A DNA stretch of 64,000 nt from Dactylosporangium roseum (GCF_025264685.1 NZ_CP073721.1:358501-422500), one strand, 5' to 3'. Counted from the first letter of the stretch, positions 52,019-61,981 are shown. The notes: generated by a model not told the origin, from the letters alone. Made by a program: numbers and translations.

Positions 52019-54997
52019 ATGTCGGTGGATCTGACGGCCCCGTTCATCGGACGGCGGAGGGAACTGCGGCTGCTTCAGGACCGGCTCGTCGCCGCCGGTG
52101 GCACGGGCGGGTCGGCCGCGGTGGTGGTGGCCGCCGAAGCCGGGGTCGGCAAGAGCCGCCTCATCGGTGAGTTCACCGCCACGGCCGCCCAGGAGCTCAA
52201 GGCCCACGTCCTGGCCGGATCCTGCGTCAACCTCGGCGGCACCAGCGTCCCGTACGCCCCGCTCGTCGACGCGATCCGCCGGCTGGTCCGCGAGCGGGGC
52301 AGCCAGTACCTGTCCAGGTACGGCGGAACGGCGTACACCGACCTGACCCGGCTCATCACCGGCCTGCCCGGCGTCGGCTCCGGACCGGACACCGGGCCGG
52401 TGGCGCAGCCCGACGCCCAGATGCGCGTCTTCGCCGCGGTCCTGCGCATGCTCGACCACCTCGGTGGCCACGCCCCCACCGTGCTCGTCTTCGAGGACCT
52501 GCACTGGGCCGACCCGGAGACGCTGGACCTCGTCTCCTATCTGGTGCAGGCGCAGACCGACGAGCGGCTGCTGCTCGTGCTCACGTTCCGGCCCAGCGAC
52601 ACGCCCACCGGCAGCCCGCTGCGCAGGCGGATGGCCGAGCCGGCGTTCGCCCGGCGGGTGCACCGCGTCGACCTCGCCCCGTTCGACCTCGACGAGTTCG
52701 CGCGGTTCGTCGGCGCCACGGTCGGCCACGACGTGGACGCCGAGATCGTCGAGCGGTACCACGAGCTCACCGCGGGCAACGCCTTCTTCGCCGAGGAACT
52801 GCTCGCCAGGCGGCCGCTGAGCGACCCGGCCGACGTCCCGCTGCCGGACTCGTTGCGCGAACTGATGCGGGAACGGCTCAACGTTCTCGACGAGCGCGGG
52901 ACCGTCACGATGCAGGCCGCCGCGGCCGCCGGGCGCGAGGTCGGCTACGACCTGCTGGCCGCGGTGTCCGAGTTGCAGCCACGCTCGCTGGACGACGCGC
53001 TGCGACAGTGCGTCGATTACCAGATGCTGCGGGCCGAGAAGCTCGAACGGCTCTACGCGTTCCGGCACGCGCTGCTGCGCCAGGTCGCCTACGACGAGAC
53101 CGGCCTCGGGGTGCGGCGGGAACTGCACCGCAAGCTGGCCGAGGCGCTCGCCGCCGACCCGGACCTGGGCCCCGCCGGTGAGCTGACCCCGCTCCTGGCG
53201 CACCACTGGTACGAGGCGAGGGACTGGCCCGAGGCGTTGAGCGCGGCGACCGCGGCCGCCCGGGAGGCCGAGCGCAACCGTGCCTTCCGGGTCGCCTACC
53301 GCCAGTACCAGCGGGTTCTTGAGCTGTGGCCGAAGGTCGGCGACGCCGACCGGCGGACCGGGATGACCTTCGACCGGTTGCTGGCCACGGCGGCCGAGGC
53401 CGCCCGCTGGGCCGGCGATCTCAACGCGGGACTCGAACTGCTCAACCGGGCCTTGGCGCACGTCGACGGGGCGGCACAGCCGGTCCGCCGGGGCGAACTG
53501 CTGGAGCGTCTCGGCAGCTACCTGTGGGAGGCCGGCGAGATCGACGCGTCCACCGCCGCGTGCCGGGAGGCCGACGCCCTGCTGCCCGAGCAGCCGCCGA
53601 CGGCCGTGAAGGCGCGGGTGATCGCCGCGCTGGCGACCGCCGAGGTCCAGGCCGGTGAGTACGTCGACGGGCGGGAACGCGCGCTCAGCGCGGTCCGCCA
53701 CGCACGGTCGGCCGGTGCCCGGGCCGAGGAAGGGCGGGCCCTCAACACCGCCGGGGTCGCGCAGACCATGCTCGACGACCCCGAGGGCGTGATGAACCTC
53801 CGCTCGGCGGTCGCGATCGCGAAAGAGGTGGACCACCTCGAGGACCTGCACCGGGCGTACGGCAATCTCACCGTGGCGCTGGAACACGCCGGCCGGCTCG
53901 ACGAGTCGATCGACGTGGCACGCAAGGAACTGGACCGGCTCAAGAGCCTGCGCCTGCCCAGGACGAAGGGTGCGCGGGTGCTGGCGAACAACGCCAGCGC
54001 CGCCCTGGTGATGCTCGGCTGCTGGGACGACGCGGAGCAACTGCTCACCGCCGACGTGCGGGACCGGCCGCCCCGCGAGATGCGGTACGCGCGGCTGACC
54101 CTGGCCGAGGTCTTCGTGGCGCGCGGCCGGTTCGACGAGGCCGACGAGATGCTGGAGCCGCTGCTGACCGACGCGGCGGGCGCCGACCCGCGCTTCCTCA
54201 GCCCGCTGGCCGCCTGCCGTGCGGAGTTGGCCCTCTGGCGCGGCGATCCGGCCGCGGCCCGTCGCGCGGTGCGGGAGGGGCTCGCCGCGGTCCGCGGCAC
54301 CCAGCACACGCTATCGCTGCTGCGGCTGTGCGCCATCGGCCTGTGGGCCGCCGCCGACGAGGCACTGCGCCGTGCCGCGGGCGGCACGGCGAGTGCGGAC
54401 GGGCACCTCGCGGACCTCGGCCACCTGATCGACGGCGTCGCCGAGCCCGAAGCGGGCACCGAGCCGCACGCCTGGCGTGAACAGTGCCGTGCCGAGCTGG
54501 CCCGGGCCGGGGACCGGGACGGCGCCGCGCGGTGGGCGGCGGTGGCGCGGGCGTGGCAGCAGTTGCGACGGCCGTACCAGGCCGCCTATGCCCATTGGCG
54601 CCGGGCCGAGGCGGCGGTCCGCGACGACCGGAAGGCGGACGCCGCCGACGGGGCCCGCGAGGCCCTCCGGCTCGCGCGTGACCTCGGCGCGCAGCCCCTC
54701 ACCGGAGCGGTCGAGGGCACGGCGCACCGCCACGGCCTGGACCTGACGGGTGAGCACACGTCGGACGTCCCGGCCGTGCCCAAGCCGCGGACGCCGTTCG
54801 ACCTCACCCTGCGGGAGGTCGAGGTCTTCCGCCTGCTCTGCGACGGCCTCACCAATCGCGGCATCGGCGCGGCGCTGGGCATGAGCGAGCGCACCGCCGG
54901 CGTCCACGTCTCCAATATCCTGAGAAAACTCGGAGTCGATAACCGGAACAAGGCGATTGCGGCGGCCCATCGGTTGCAGTTGTTCGGCGATTCGTAG
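52019..54997 (+). CDS. LAL-type LuxR regulator (large ATP-binding)
   Basis: The 992-residue protein has an N-terminal AAA/STAND-like ATPase (FIGRRRELRLLQDRL, Walker A VVAAEAGVGKSRLIGEF, Walker B TVLVFEDLHWADPETLDLV). A long helical TPR-like region spans roughly residues 350-880, and the C-terminal LuxR DNA-binding domain (LTLREVEVFRLLCDGLTNRG, IGAALGMSERTAGVHVSNIL, RKLGVDNRNKAIAAAHRLQL) closes the protein. LAL proteins are transcription activators that bind ATP and an unknown ligand. It lies directly upstream of the caspase gene on the same strand (129 bases), so it may control the protease locus. Confidence 0.9.
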   Translation: MSVDLTAPFIGRRRELRLLQDRLVAAGGTGGSAAVVVAAEAGVGKSRLIGEFTATAAQELKAHVLAGSCVNLGGTSVPYAPLVDAIRRLVRERGSQYLSRYGGTAYTDLTRLITGLPGVGSGPDTGPVAQPDAQMRVFAAVLRMLDHLGGHAPTVLVFEDLHWADPETLDLVSYLVQAQTDERLLLVLTFRPSDTPTGSPLRRRMAEPAFARRVHRVDLAPFDLDEFARFVGATVGHDVDAEIVERYHELTAGNAFFAEELLARRPLSDPADVPLPDSLRELMRERLNVLDERGTVTMQAAAAAGREVGYDLLAAVSELQPRSLDDALRQCVDYQMLRAEKLERLYAFRHALLRQVAYDETGLGVRRELHRKLAEALAADPDLGPAGELTPLLAHHWYEARDWPEALSAATAAAREAERNRAFRVAYRQYQRVLELWPKVGDADRRTGMTFDRLLATAAEAARWAGDLNAGLELLNRALAHVDGAAQPVRRGELLERLGSYLWEAGEIDASTAACREADALLPEQPPTAVKARVIAALATAEVQAGEYVDGRERALSAVRHARSAGARAEEGRALNTAGVAQTMLDDPEGVMNLRSAVAIAKEVDHLEDLHRAYGNLTVALEHAGRLDESIDVARKELDRLKSLRLPRTKGARVLANNASAALVMLGCWDDAEQLLTADVRDRPPREMRYARLTLAEVFVARGRFDEADEMLEPLLTDAAGADPRFLSPLAACRAELALWRGDPAAARRAVREGLAAVRGTQHTLSLLRLCAIGLWAAADEALRRAAGGTASADGHLADLGHLIDGVAEPEAGTEPHAWREQCRAELARAGDRDGAARWAAVARAWQQLRRPYQAAYAHWRRAEAAVRDDRKADAADGAREALRLARDLGAQPLTGAVEGTAHRHGLDLTGEHTSDVPAVPKPRTPFDLTLREVEVFRLLCDGLTNRGIGAALGMSERTAGVHVSNILRKLGVDNRNKAIAAAHRLQLFGDS

Positions 54998-55126
54998 GAG
55001 GGGGCCTCGGCGCATGCTCCCGTTCTCGGCAATACGCGAATGAACGTAGCGATCGTCTAGTGACGTCCGCCGCTGCGGCCAATACCGTTCGACGTGGAAA
55101 TGCTCGATCCACCTTCAGGGAGCGAC

Positions 55127-57661
55127 ATGCCACGGAAAGCGTTGTTGATCGGGTCGCAGACGAATGGCCTTTCCGGTGTCGAGCACGACGTGGCGGCGAT
55201 CGCCGAGGCACTGGGCAAGCGCGATTTCACGATCACCAGATGCGTCGGCCCGGACGCCACACGCGCCGGAATTCACGACGCGTACGAGCACCTGATCGCC
55301 CAGGCCGGGCCGGACGACTCGGTCTTCGTCTACTACAGCGGTCACGGCGGCCGCTCCCTGCCGACCCGGGCCGCGCAGGGCCGCCCGCCGGTGCAGTTCA
55401 TCGTGCCGACCGACCTGGACGAGTCGGTCGAGGGCGACTTCCGCGGGATCACCGCCGTGGAGCTGTCCATGCTGCTGGGCCGGCTGACCGAGAAGACGCA
55501 CAACGTGGCGGTGATGCTCGATTGCTGCCACTCGGCCCACATGTCACGCGACCCGGACCACCGGGTCAAGGCGTTGCACTACCCGTTCGAGTGGCTCGAC
55601 GACCACGTGACCGGCCAACTGGGCAGCGGGTCGCGCCGGGACCTGTGGCGGCCGCTCGGCAACGACAACGCGGTGCGGATGGTCGCCTGCGCGCCTGAGC
55701 AGTCCGCCTTCGAGTACACGACCGCGACCGGCGTCCGGATGGGCATGTTCACCGAGGCGTTCACCAAAGCCCTGGCCGAGGCGGGGGATCTGCCGGTGAC
55801 CTGGGCGGCGCTGATGGACCGGGTGCGCCGGTCGGTGCTCGCCCTCGCGCCGGAGCAGCGGCCGGAGGCGGAAGGGCCGTCGTCGCGGCTGCTCTTCGAC
55901 GTCATGGTGGAGGACGCCGTCGGTGCGCTGCGGGTCGTCGGCGGCGCCAACCCACAGCGGGTGACCCTGGAGGTCGCGCCGCTGCTGGGGGTGCAGGTCA
56001 GCGACGAGTTCGCCATCATGCCGCCGGGCGCGGAGGCGGTCGACCAGGCGTCGGCGGTGGGCACGGCCGTCGTGGACCGCCTCAGCACCATGGCGGCGCA
56101 CGCCCGGGCCACCCTGCACGACGGCTGGACGGAGATTCCGGTCGGCGCGCGGGCGTTCCGCATCCGCACGATGGCGCCCAAGGTGCCGATCTCGCTTCCT
56201 GTGGACGACCCGCGCGCCGCCGACCTGCTCAGCCGGCTCGGCCCGACGGCCCTGCTGCGGCCGGCGGAGCCCGACGAGGCGGCGATCGCGGCGGTCACGA
56301 TCGACGCCGACGGCGGCATGACGGTCCGCGACCGGGTCGGCCCGCTGCATCCGCCGCGCCCCGCCGGCGTGTCCCAGGCCACCCTCATCCGGGCCGACCT
56401 GGTCCGACTCGCCCGCGCGGCGCTGCTGCGGGAACTGCGCGACGACCCCCGCCGCAAGCTCGAGGACCCGGTCACCGTGGAGTGGGGCCGCGTGATCGAC
56501 GGCACCGAACAGCCGCTGCCCGCCTTCGGTGACGTGCTGCACACGGGCGAGCGGGTGTTCGTCCGGATTCGCAACGACGGCGGCCGCCCGCTCTACGCGT
56601 CGCTGGTCGACATCGGGATCGGCGGGCGCATCACGTTGCTGACCAGGTTCAGCCCCGCCGGGGTCCGGCTCGGGCCGGGCCAGCAGTACGTCTTCGGCTC
56701 CGACGAGGTGCTCGGCACGCTCGACGGCGTGGCCCTGGAGTGGCCTGCCGGGGTGGACCGTGCCGACGCCCGCCCGGAGAGCCTGCTCGTCCTCGTCGCC
56801 GACGCTCCGCAGGACCTCGGGGTGCTCGAACAGGACGGCGTCCACGCTCGTCGCGGCACCGCGGACGAGTCGGCGCTGGAGCAGCTCGTCCGTCAGATAT
56901 CGGTCGGGGGCGTCCGCGACTTCGCCCCCGCCGGCGGGCCGCCGGTGCGCTACACCGTGCGGTTCCTCGACTTCGACGTGACGCCGGTGCCCGCGCCGAG
57001 ATCCGAGGAGGTGGTGTTCGAGATCGACGACCGGCCGGAGCGGTCGGTGCGGCTGTTCACGCCGCGCGGCGCCGCGCCCCGGCGGGTCGCGGTGCGCCTC
57101 GGCGAACTCGTCGTGCACCGCAACCGGGCACTGCTCGGCGCCGACATCCGAGTTGACGCCGTGGTCACCACCGGCGGAGCACCGCCGGAGGCCGCCCGGA
57201 CGACCACCCCGGTCTACACGGCACAGACCGCCCGGTTCTCCAACGTCCGCGACGACCACCGGCTGCCGCTGGACAACCTGCTGGTCTACCTCGGCCCGGC
57301 CACGGACTTCCTGGACATCGCCGTCTTCGTCTCCCGCGACACGAAGGACAGCCTGGCGCTCAGCGACCTCATGCGGCAGGAACTCGTCGATCAGGAGGTT
57401 CAGGCCGCGGGGGCCCAGTTGGCCGGACTGTTCCTGGCCGCGCCGCAGGCGGCGATCGCCGTCGCCGCCGTCGGCGCCGGGGCGGTCGTGGTCAACGTCG
57501 CCTACAAGCTGCTGCTCGGTGCGGTCGGCAAGAGCATCGGGCTGTACCGCACGTCCCTGCTGGCCCACGAGGGGTTCGGCGTGGGGCGGCACCCGGCCGA
57601 CGGGTCGCTGCGCCGAGCACAGGACTTCTCGTTCTCGTTCACCGTCGAGGCCGTCGACTGA
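55127..57661 (+). CDS. Caspase-family (C14) protease with a DUF4384-like domain
   Basis: About 844 residues from ATG 55127, which has AGGGAG four bases upstream. The N-terminal 230 residues form a caspase fold: KALLIGSQTNGLSGVEHDVA, FVYYSGHGGR (catalytic His 73), VAVMLDCCHSAHM (catalytic Cys 134) and MVACAPEQSAFEY. A central DUF4384-like beta-domain follows (HTGERVFVRIRNDGGRPLYA, TLLTRFSPAGVRLGPGQQYV), then a beta-rich region and a hydrophobic C-terminal segment (LFLAAPQAAIAVAAVGAGAV, VVNVAYKLLLG) that may insert in a membrane. Bacterial caspases serve in regulated cell death and defence, for instance cutting gasdermins. No gasdermin is seen here; the hydrophobic tail could be an in-cis effector (inference). 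The small gene at 57698 follows. Confidence 0.88.
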   Translation: MPRKALLIGSQTNGLSGVEHDVAAIAEALGKRDFTITRCVGPDATRAGIHDAYEHLIAQAGPDDSVFVYYSGHGGRSLPTRAAQGRPPVQFIVPTDLDESVEGDFRGITAVELSMLLGRLTEKTHNVAVMLDCCHSAHMSRDPDHRVKALHYPFEWLDDHVTGQLGSGSRRDLWRPLGNDNAVRMVACAPEQSAFEYTTATGVRMGMFTEAFTKALAEAGDLPVTWAALMDRVRRSVLALAPEQRPEAEGPSSRLLFDVMVEDAVGALRVVGGANPQRVTLEVAPLLGVQVSDEFAIMPPGAEAVDQASAVGTAVVDRLSTMAAHARATLHDGWTEIPVGARAFRIRTMAPKVPISLPVDDPRAADLLSRLGPTALLRPAEPDEAAIAAVTIDADGGMTVRDRVGPLHPPRPAGVSQATLIRADLVRLARAALLRELRDDPRRKLEDPVTVEWGRVIDGTEQPLPAFGDVLHTGERVFVRIRNDGGRPLYASLVDIGIGGRITLLTRFSPAGVRLGPGQQYVFGSDEVLGTLDGVALEWPAGVDRADARPESLLVLVADAPQDLGVLEQDGVHARRGTADESALEQLVRQISVGGVRDFAPAGGPPVRYTVRFLDFDVTPVPAPRSEEVVFEIDDRPERSVRLFTPRGAAPRRVAVRLGELVVHRNRALLGADIRVDAVVTTGGAPPEAARTTTPVYTAQTARFSNVRDDHRLPLDNLLVYLGPATDFLDIAVFVSRDTKDSLALSDLMRQELVDQEVQAAGAQLAGLFLAAPQAAIAVAAVGAGAVVVNVAYKLLLGAVGKSIGLYRTSLLAHEGFGVGRHPADGSLRRAQDFSFSFTVEAVD

Positions 57662-57697
57662 CGGCTTCTCCCGGAACTTCCCCGGAAAGGAACCCAG

Positions 57698-57931
57698 ATG
57701 AGCCGCAACCGCATCCTGATCGGTCAGTCCGAATGGGGCATCGACGCCCGGCAGGTCACCTCGGTCGTGGAGAGCGTCAAGTCCGCGATGGAGAGCGCCA
57801 CCACGGCGCAACTGACCCTGCTGGACAAGGAGAACCGCCCGGTCACGGTGTACCTCAACGGCCGGGTCGCCGAGACCGTCGTCGTGGACCTGGACATGGA
57901 CCGCGACTCGCGCCCCAGCGAGATCTCGTAG
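57698..57931 (+). CDS. Small protein of the caspase locus, function unknown
   Basis: The 77-residue product begins MSRNRILIGQSEWGIDARQV and continues with a helix (TSVVESVKSAMESATTAQLT) and a strand-turn-strand end (RPVTVYLNGRVAETVVVDLD). GGAAAGGA precedes the ATG. It lies 36 bases after the caspase gene and is the last gene before a strong terminator, so the two form one transcript. Candidate roles are caspase inhibitor, activator or substrate (inference from position only). Confidence 0.7.
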   Translation: MSRNRILIGQSEWGIDARQVTSVVESVKSAMESATTAQLTLLDKENRPVTVYLNGRVAETVVVDLDMDRDSRPSEIS

Positions 57932-57948
57932 CGACCTCGGAGAGCCAC

Positions 57949-57990
57949 CGCACCGGCCCGGGCGACCGAGGGGGCGCCCGGGCCGGTGCG
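57949..57990. terminator. Strong bidirectional terminator hairpin
   Basis: CGCACCGGCCCGGGCG pairs perfectly over 16 bases with CGCCCGGGCCGGTGCG across a 10-base loop. It sits between the convergent small caspase-locus gene and the LuxR-type gene and can serve both. Confidence 0.75.
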
Positions 57991-58000
57991 CACGGGGCGG

Positions 58001-58618
58001 TCAGGACTCCTCGCCGGGGGTGGGCGCGGCCGGCTTGAGCAGGCCGAGCCGCTGCGCCCGTAGCACGGTGGTGAGCCGGTCCGACGTGCCGAGCTTGCGG
58101 TAGACCCGCTCCTGATGCTTGGCGACGGTCCGCTGCGACAGGCACAGTCGCTGGGCGATCGTACGGGCGTTGAGCCCGTTGCCGAGCATGGTGAGGATCT
58201 CCCGCTCCCGCCGCGTCAGCCCGACTGCCGTGCCCGGCGCGTCCGGCACGGGCCGGTCGCCGAGGATCTGGGTGACGGCCGCGAACGGCTCCGCCCAAGC
58301 GGCGGCGATCATGCGCAGCGCCGCCACCTGCTGCGGCGGCATCCCGGCCGCCCGGCTCTCGATGAACCTCGAGATCCGGCTCGCCCGGGACAGGTCCGGC
58401 GCCCAGCGCCAGCGGCGGGCCTGCCAGGTGAGGGTGCCGTCGGCCAGACCACTCATGACCAGCGCGCGCAGCAGCGCGGGGTCACCGTTGGACGCGATGT
58501 GCAGCAGGCGCCGGGTGGCCGGCTCGACGGCGCTGGTCAACACGTGGTCCACCAACTGCTCCAGGTTCGTGAACGGCGGTTCCGGCTCCGGCTCGGCCGT
58601 CGCTCGCGTAACGGTCAT
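58001..58618 (-). CDS. LuxR-type helix-turn-helix regulator
   Basis: About 205 residues from ATG 58618, with GAGGGAG seven bases upstream. The N-terminal two thirds are helical (FTNLEQLVDHVLTSAVEPAT, RRLLHIASNGDPALLRALVM, PQQVAALRMIAAAWAEPFAA) without a known sensor domain; the C-terminus is a GerE/LuxR domain (LTRREREILTMLGNGLNART, IAQRLCLSQRTVAKHQERVY, RKLGTSDRLTTVLRAQRLG). It is encoded between the caspase and CHAT halves of the locus and divergent from the CHAT operon, so it is a good candidate for its regulator. Confidence 0.85.
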   Translation of the reverse strand: MTVTRATAEPEPEPPFTNLEQLVDHVLTSAVEPATRRLLHIASNGDPALLRALVMSGLADGTLTWQARRWRWAPDLSRASRISRFIESRAAGMPPQQVAALRMIAAAWAEPFAAVTQILGDRPVPDAPGTAVGLTRREREILTMLGNGLNARTIAQRLCLSQRTVAKHQERVYRKLGTSDRLTTVLRAQRLGLLKPAAPTPGEES

Positions 58619-59021
58619 CGGCTTGCTCCCTCGTCGCTCGAAAGAGGTACGCAGCCAGGCTCTCGACCCAGCGGACCCGGCACATGTGCCGAACGACGTA
58701 GGGGCACGGATGATCTTCTTTAGCCGCGGCGCACCGGGCCGGCGTCGCGGCAACGCGCCAGCCTATCGACCCCATTCCCGGAATGAAGTCGTCGTTCGTC
58801 GATCTGCGTATGTTTCCGGACGCAGTGGTGTCGATTTACAGGTAATGACAACGGCTGCCGGCCCATACCCGATCAGCCGGCGCGCGCACCGACCGGTCAA
58901 TGCCCCGGAGCCGAACGCATTCGCTTGGCTTACCGAGGTGGGATCTTTTGCGTACTGCTCTTTGCCGCCGCATGTGCACTGGGGCAGGCTGGGCGTCACA
59001 TCACGCGGAAGGAATTGCAGG
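58619..59021. other. Divergent promoter region between the LuxR gene and the CHAT operon
   Basis: It must hold two promoters. The stretch near 58790-58860 is AT-richer than the surroundings. GGAAGGA precedes GTG 59022. I see no gene, although a frame remains open across it. Confidence 0.4.
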
Positions 59022-60029
59022 GTGCCCAGTTCGGCGGATCTGGTGCGGGACCTGGCCCGTCGCGGCGTGCTCGCGGCCCGGGCGGTCGACGTGACCGGCA
59101 GCGAATACGCACGACTCACCGGCGGTGCGTACGACATCGTGTGGCAGCTCGTCTTCGAGCGGCACACCCGCGGCTTCGAGATCAAGCGGGGACATCCGAC
59201 CTGTGCGTCCTCCATCTCCGGGCTGCGCCCCGACTGCCTCGACCGGTTCCAGGACGACGTGGAGGCCGTCCTGGAAGACCTGATGCGCAACGCGAAGGTG
59301 CCCATCCTCAACCTCGAGGGCTGGATCATGCGGCGGATCAACGCCGCGACGGTGGACGCCCACCGGCGCCGCCGCGGCGAACGCGGCGCACTGCAGCGCC
59401 CCCGGCTGCCCCAGTGGTTGACCCGCGCTCTGCGGGACGATCCCTGGCTCACCCGGCTCGCCGTCGAGCTGCTCGTCTGGGTCGGCGTGCCGGTGGCGGC
59501 GAGCGCCGGCCTCTGGCCGCTCAACGCCTGGGCCGACCTGCGCGCGACCGTCACCGGCGACCCGTCCGGCGACGAGACCACGGTCGCGGCCGACGTCGAG
59601 ACCGTCGTCACCGCGATGCGGCAGAGCCGTACCTGGTACACGAACTTCGTCGAGCGACCGCTCGGCAGGAAGCAGGCCCCCGTGCTGTCGGCACCGCGCT
59701 CCGAGCCGGAGCTCAATCGCGACGAGACCGACCATCTCCCGTTGACCGAACGGCACGAGACCGACGACGCCCACCTGCACGACCTGGCCGCGGCCGCCGT
59801 ACGGGCGATCGAGCGTCGCCTCGCCAAGGGCGAGGACCCGAGGGACGCCGTGCGCGCCGTCGTGGTCCAGGTCTTCAGCGGCGGTACCGGCGCCGAGGAC
59901 ATGGACCGCACCCCCGGCGCCACCCCCGGCGACGGCGAGCGAGTGCTCGCCCTGCTCGCCGATCCGGTAGTCATCGACCGGATCACCTCGGCGGCCCTGG
60001 AGATCGTCGCCCCGCGCCCCACCAACTGA
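59022..60029 (+). CDS. Sigma-70 region 2-like protein of the CHAT operon
   Basis: The 335-residue product starts at GTG 59022 (GGAAGGA upstream). Its first 130 residues resemble sigma-70 region 2: YDIVWQLVFERHTRGFEIKR, DRFQDDVEAVLEDLMRNAKV, LNLEGWIMRRINAATVDAHR, RRRGERG. A hydrophobic helix-rich part (LAVELLVWVGVPVAASAGLW) comes next, then a helical C-terminal end (IERRLAKGEDPRDAVRAVVV, VLALLADPVVIDRITSAALE). A normal region 4 is not evident, so it may be an atypical sigma factor or a DNA-binding adaptor derived from one. It precedes the CHAT gene by 27 bases in one operon. Sigma-like genes next to CHAT genes recur in actinomycetes, to my knowledge. Confidence 0.6.
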   Translation: MPSSADLVRDLARRGVLAARAVDVTGSEYARLTGGAYDIVWQLVFERHTRGFEIKRGHPTCASSISGLRPDCLDRFQDDVEAVLEDLMRNAKVPILNLEGWIMRRINAATVDAHRRRRGERGALQRPRLPQWLTRALRDDPWLTRLAVELLVWVGVPVAASAGLWPLNAWADLRATVTGDPSGDETTVAADVETVVTAMRQSRTWYTNFVERPLGRKQAPVLSAPRSEPELNRDETDHLPLTERHETDDAHLHDLAAAAVRAIERRLAKGEDPRDAVRAVVVQVFSGGTGAEDMDRTPGATPGDGERVLALLADPVVIDRITSAALEIVAPRPTN

Positions 60030-60056
60030 ACCAGCCGGCACCCGGGAGGGAGCGCG

Positions 60057-61970
60057 ATGGACGAACACACGGTCGCCGAGACCACCGCGCGCTGCGCGGC
60101 CACCGTGGCCGCCCTGGCCACAGGCCTCGGCGGCGACTTCGACGCCGCCGCGGCCGACCTGCGCCGGCTCCCCGCCGATCGGCCCGTGACCGGCGCACTC
60201 GCAGCCGCACTGGTCGTGGTGGCCCTGCGCTCGGAGCCGTCCGCGGGCGCACACCGGGCGCGGCACCTCGACCACCTGCTCGGCCTCGCCGATCGCCACC
60301 CACCAGCGGCGCCGGAGTGGCCCCGGCTGCGGGCGGTGGCCCCGACCTTCGCGGTCGTGCGCACCGGAGCCGGCGGCGCGAGCTTCGACACCCGCTCCGC
60401 GCTGGCCGGGGACGCGCTGCTACAGCGCGCCGCGGCAGCCGCCGCGGCCGCCGCGCGGGACGCGGCCGGCAGTGCGGTCGACATCGCCCGATCGTGCCTG
60501 ATGGGCAACGATCCAGCCGCCGCCGTCCAGGCGCTCGACGCCGGCCGTGCCCTCGTACTCTTCGCCGCGACCGAATTCCTCGACGTCCCGGCCCGGCTGG
60601 AACGGATCGGCCGGAGCGGTCTCGCCACCCGCTGGCGGCTGGCGGCGAACGGATCCGCGGACAAGCCCGGCGACATCCCGACCGACCTGCGCGCCGACGT
60701 CCTGGCCGCACTGTCGGCCGGGCCGGGCGCCGACGGCGGCCGCCCCGCCGGGCCGCTCGCCCCGCCGGACCTGCCGGAGATCCGTGCCGCGCTGGCCGGC
60801 CTCGACGCCGACGCGCTCGTCTACCTGCTGCCCGCCACGACCGCGGCGACCGGCTGGGCGGTCATGGTCCCGGCCGCGGGCCCGCCGAGCTTCATGGCGC
60901 TGCCGAACCTCGCCCTCGACGTCGACGTCGACGTCGAGCCGCTGCTCGCCACCCTGTCCACCCGCGACCCGGCCGCACCGGACGTCGGCGCCGACACGAT
61001 GACGGCCAGCCTCGACATCCTCTGCGACTGGGCGTGGCGTGCGGCCATCGGACCGCTCGTCGAGCGGTACCTCCCCGAGCTACCGACGCCCGGGCACCGC
61101 CCGCCGCGCATCGTGCTCGTACCGCAGGGCAACCTCGCCCGCGTCCCCTGGCAGGCGGCCCGCCGCGGCGACGGGACCTACGCGGTCCAGTTGGCGGCGT
61201 TCTCGCAGGCCGCGTCGGCGCGGATGCTCTGCCGGTCGGCGTCGGCGACACCGGTGCCGGTGCTGCCGGTGGGACTCGTCGTCGGCGACCCCGACACCCA
61301 CGGCCGTGCACCGGAGCTGTCCGCCGCCCGCGTCGAGGCCTACGCCGTGCACCAGGCCTTCTATCCCGGAGCCAGATACGTCGGCCGACGCGCCGACGGC
61401 TCGCCGAGCCGATCCGGACGCGGCACCGCCGCCGAGGTCCGCGAGTGGCTGACGACCACCCGACCGGCAGCCGGCACGATGCTGCACCTGGCCTGCCACG
61501 GCATGATCCAGCCGGCCGAGGCCGACACCACCTCGTACCTGCTGCTGGCAACCGACGCCGACGGCGACCGGCTCAGCGCGGAGGACCTGGTGATCGTGCT
61601 GGCCCGGGCACCGGAGCGGGCCATCGGCCTCGTGGTGCTCGCCGCCTGCCGGGCCGGCGTCTCCGGGCGCGGCTACGACGAGGCGTTCAGCCTGGGCACC
61701 GCATTTCTCGTCGCCGGGGTCCGCTCGGTGCTGTCGACCCAGTGGAGGGTCCCGGACCGGGACACCTCCGTGTTGATGTACCTGTTCCACCACTTCCTCA
61801 TGGCCGAGCGGCGCCCGGTCTGGGACGCGCTGCGCCGCGCGCAGCTCTGGATGCTCGACCCCGACCGGCGACCCCCGGCCGGGATGCCGCGCCCGCTCGT
61901 CCGTCAGTTGTCCGAAGCCGACCCGGCCCGCGTGGTGGCCTGGGCCGGCGTCGTCCACGGCGGACAGTGA
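60057..61970 (+). CDS. CHAT-domain protease
   Basis: The 637-residue protein has an Ala-rich helical N-terminal half (about 1-190) and a C-terminal CHAT (caspase HetF-associated with TPRs) domain from about residue 240. Family landmarks are RIVLVPQGNLARVPWQAARR, VLPVGLVVGDPDT, TMLHLACHGM with catalytic His 481, and GLVVLAACRAGVSG with catalytic Cys 531, then GTAFLVAGVRSVLSTQWRVP. CHAT proteases are separin-like caspase relatives that act in defence, for instance in CRISPR-caspase systems and with gasdermins. Both residues are intact, so it should be active; the helical N-terminus probably senses a signal or binds its partner, the CHAT-like protein encoded next. Confidence 0.9.
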   Translation: MDEHTVAETTARCAATVAALATGLGGDFDAAAADLRRLPADRPVTGALAAALVVVALRSEPSAGAHRARHLDHLLGLADRHPPAAPEWPRLRAVAPTFAVVRTGAGGASFDTRSALAGDALLQRAAAAAAAAARDAAGSAVDIARSCLMGNDPAAAVQALDAGRALVLFAATEFLDVPARLERIGRSGLATRWRLAANGSADKPGDIPTDLRADVLAALSAGPGADGGRPAGPLAPPDLPEIRAALAGLDADALVYLLPATTAATGWAVMVPAAGPPSFMALPNLALDVDVDVEPLLATLSTRDPAAPDVGADTMTASLDILCDWAWRAAIGPLVERYLPELPTPGHRPPRIVLVPQGNLARVPWQAARRGDGTYAVQLAAFSQAASARMLCRSASATPVPVLPVGLVVGDPDTHGRAPELSAARVEAYAVHQAFYPGARYVGRRADGSPSRSGRGTAAEVREWLTTTRPAAGTMLHLACHGMIQPAEADTTSYLLLATDADGDRLSAEDLVIVLARAPERAIGLVVLAACRAGVSGRGYDEAFSLGTAFLVAGVRSVLSTQWRVPDRDTSVLMYLFHHFLMAERRPVWDALRRAQLWMLDPDRRPPAGMPRPLVRQLSEADPARVVAWAGVVHGGQ

Positions 61971-61981
61971 GGACGCGGGTG

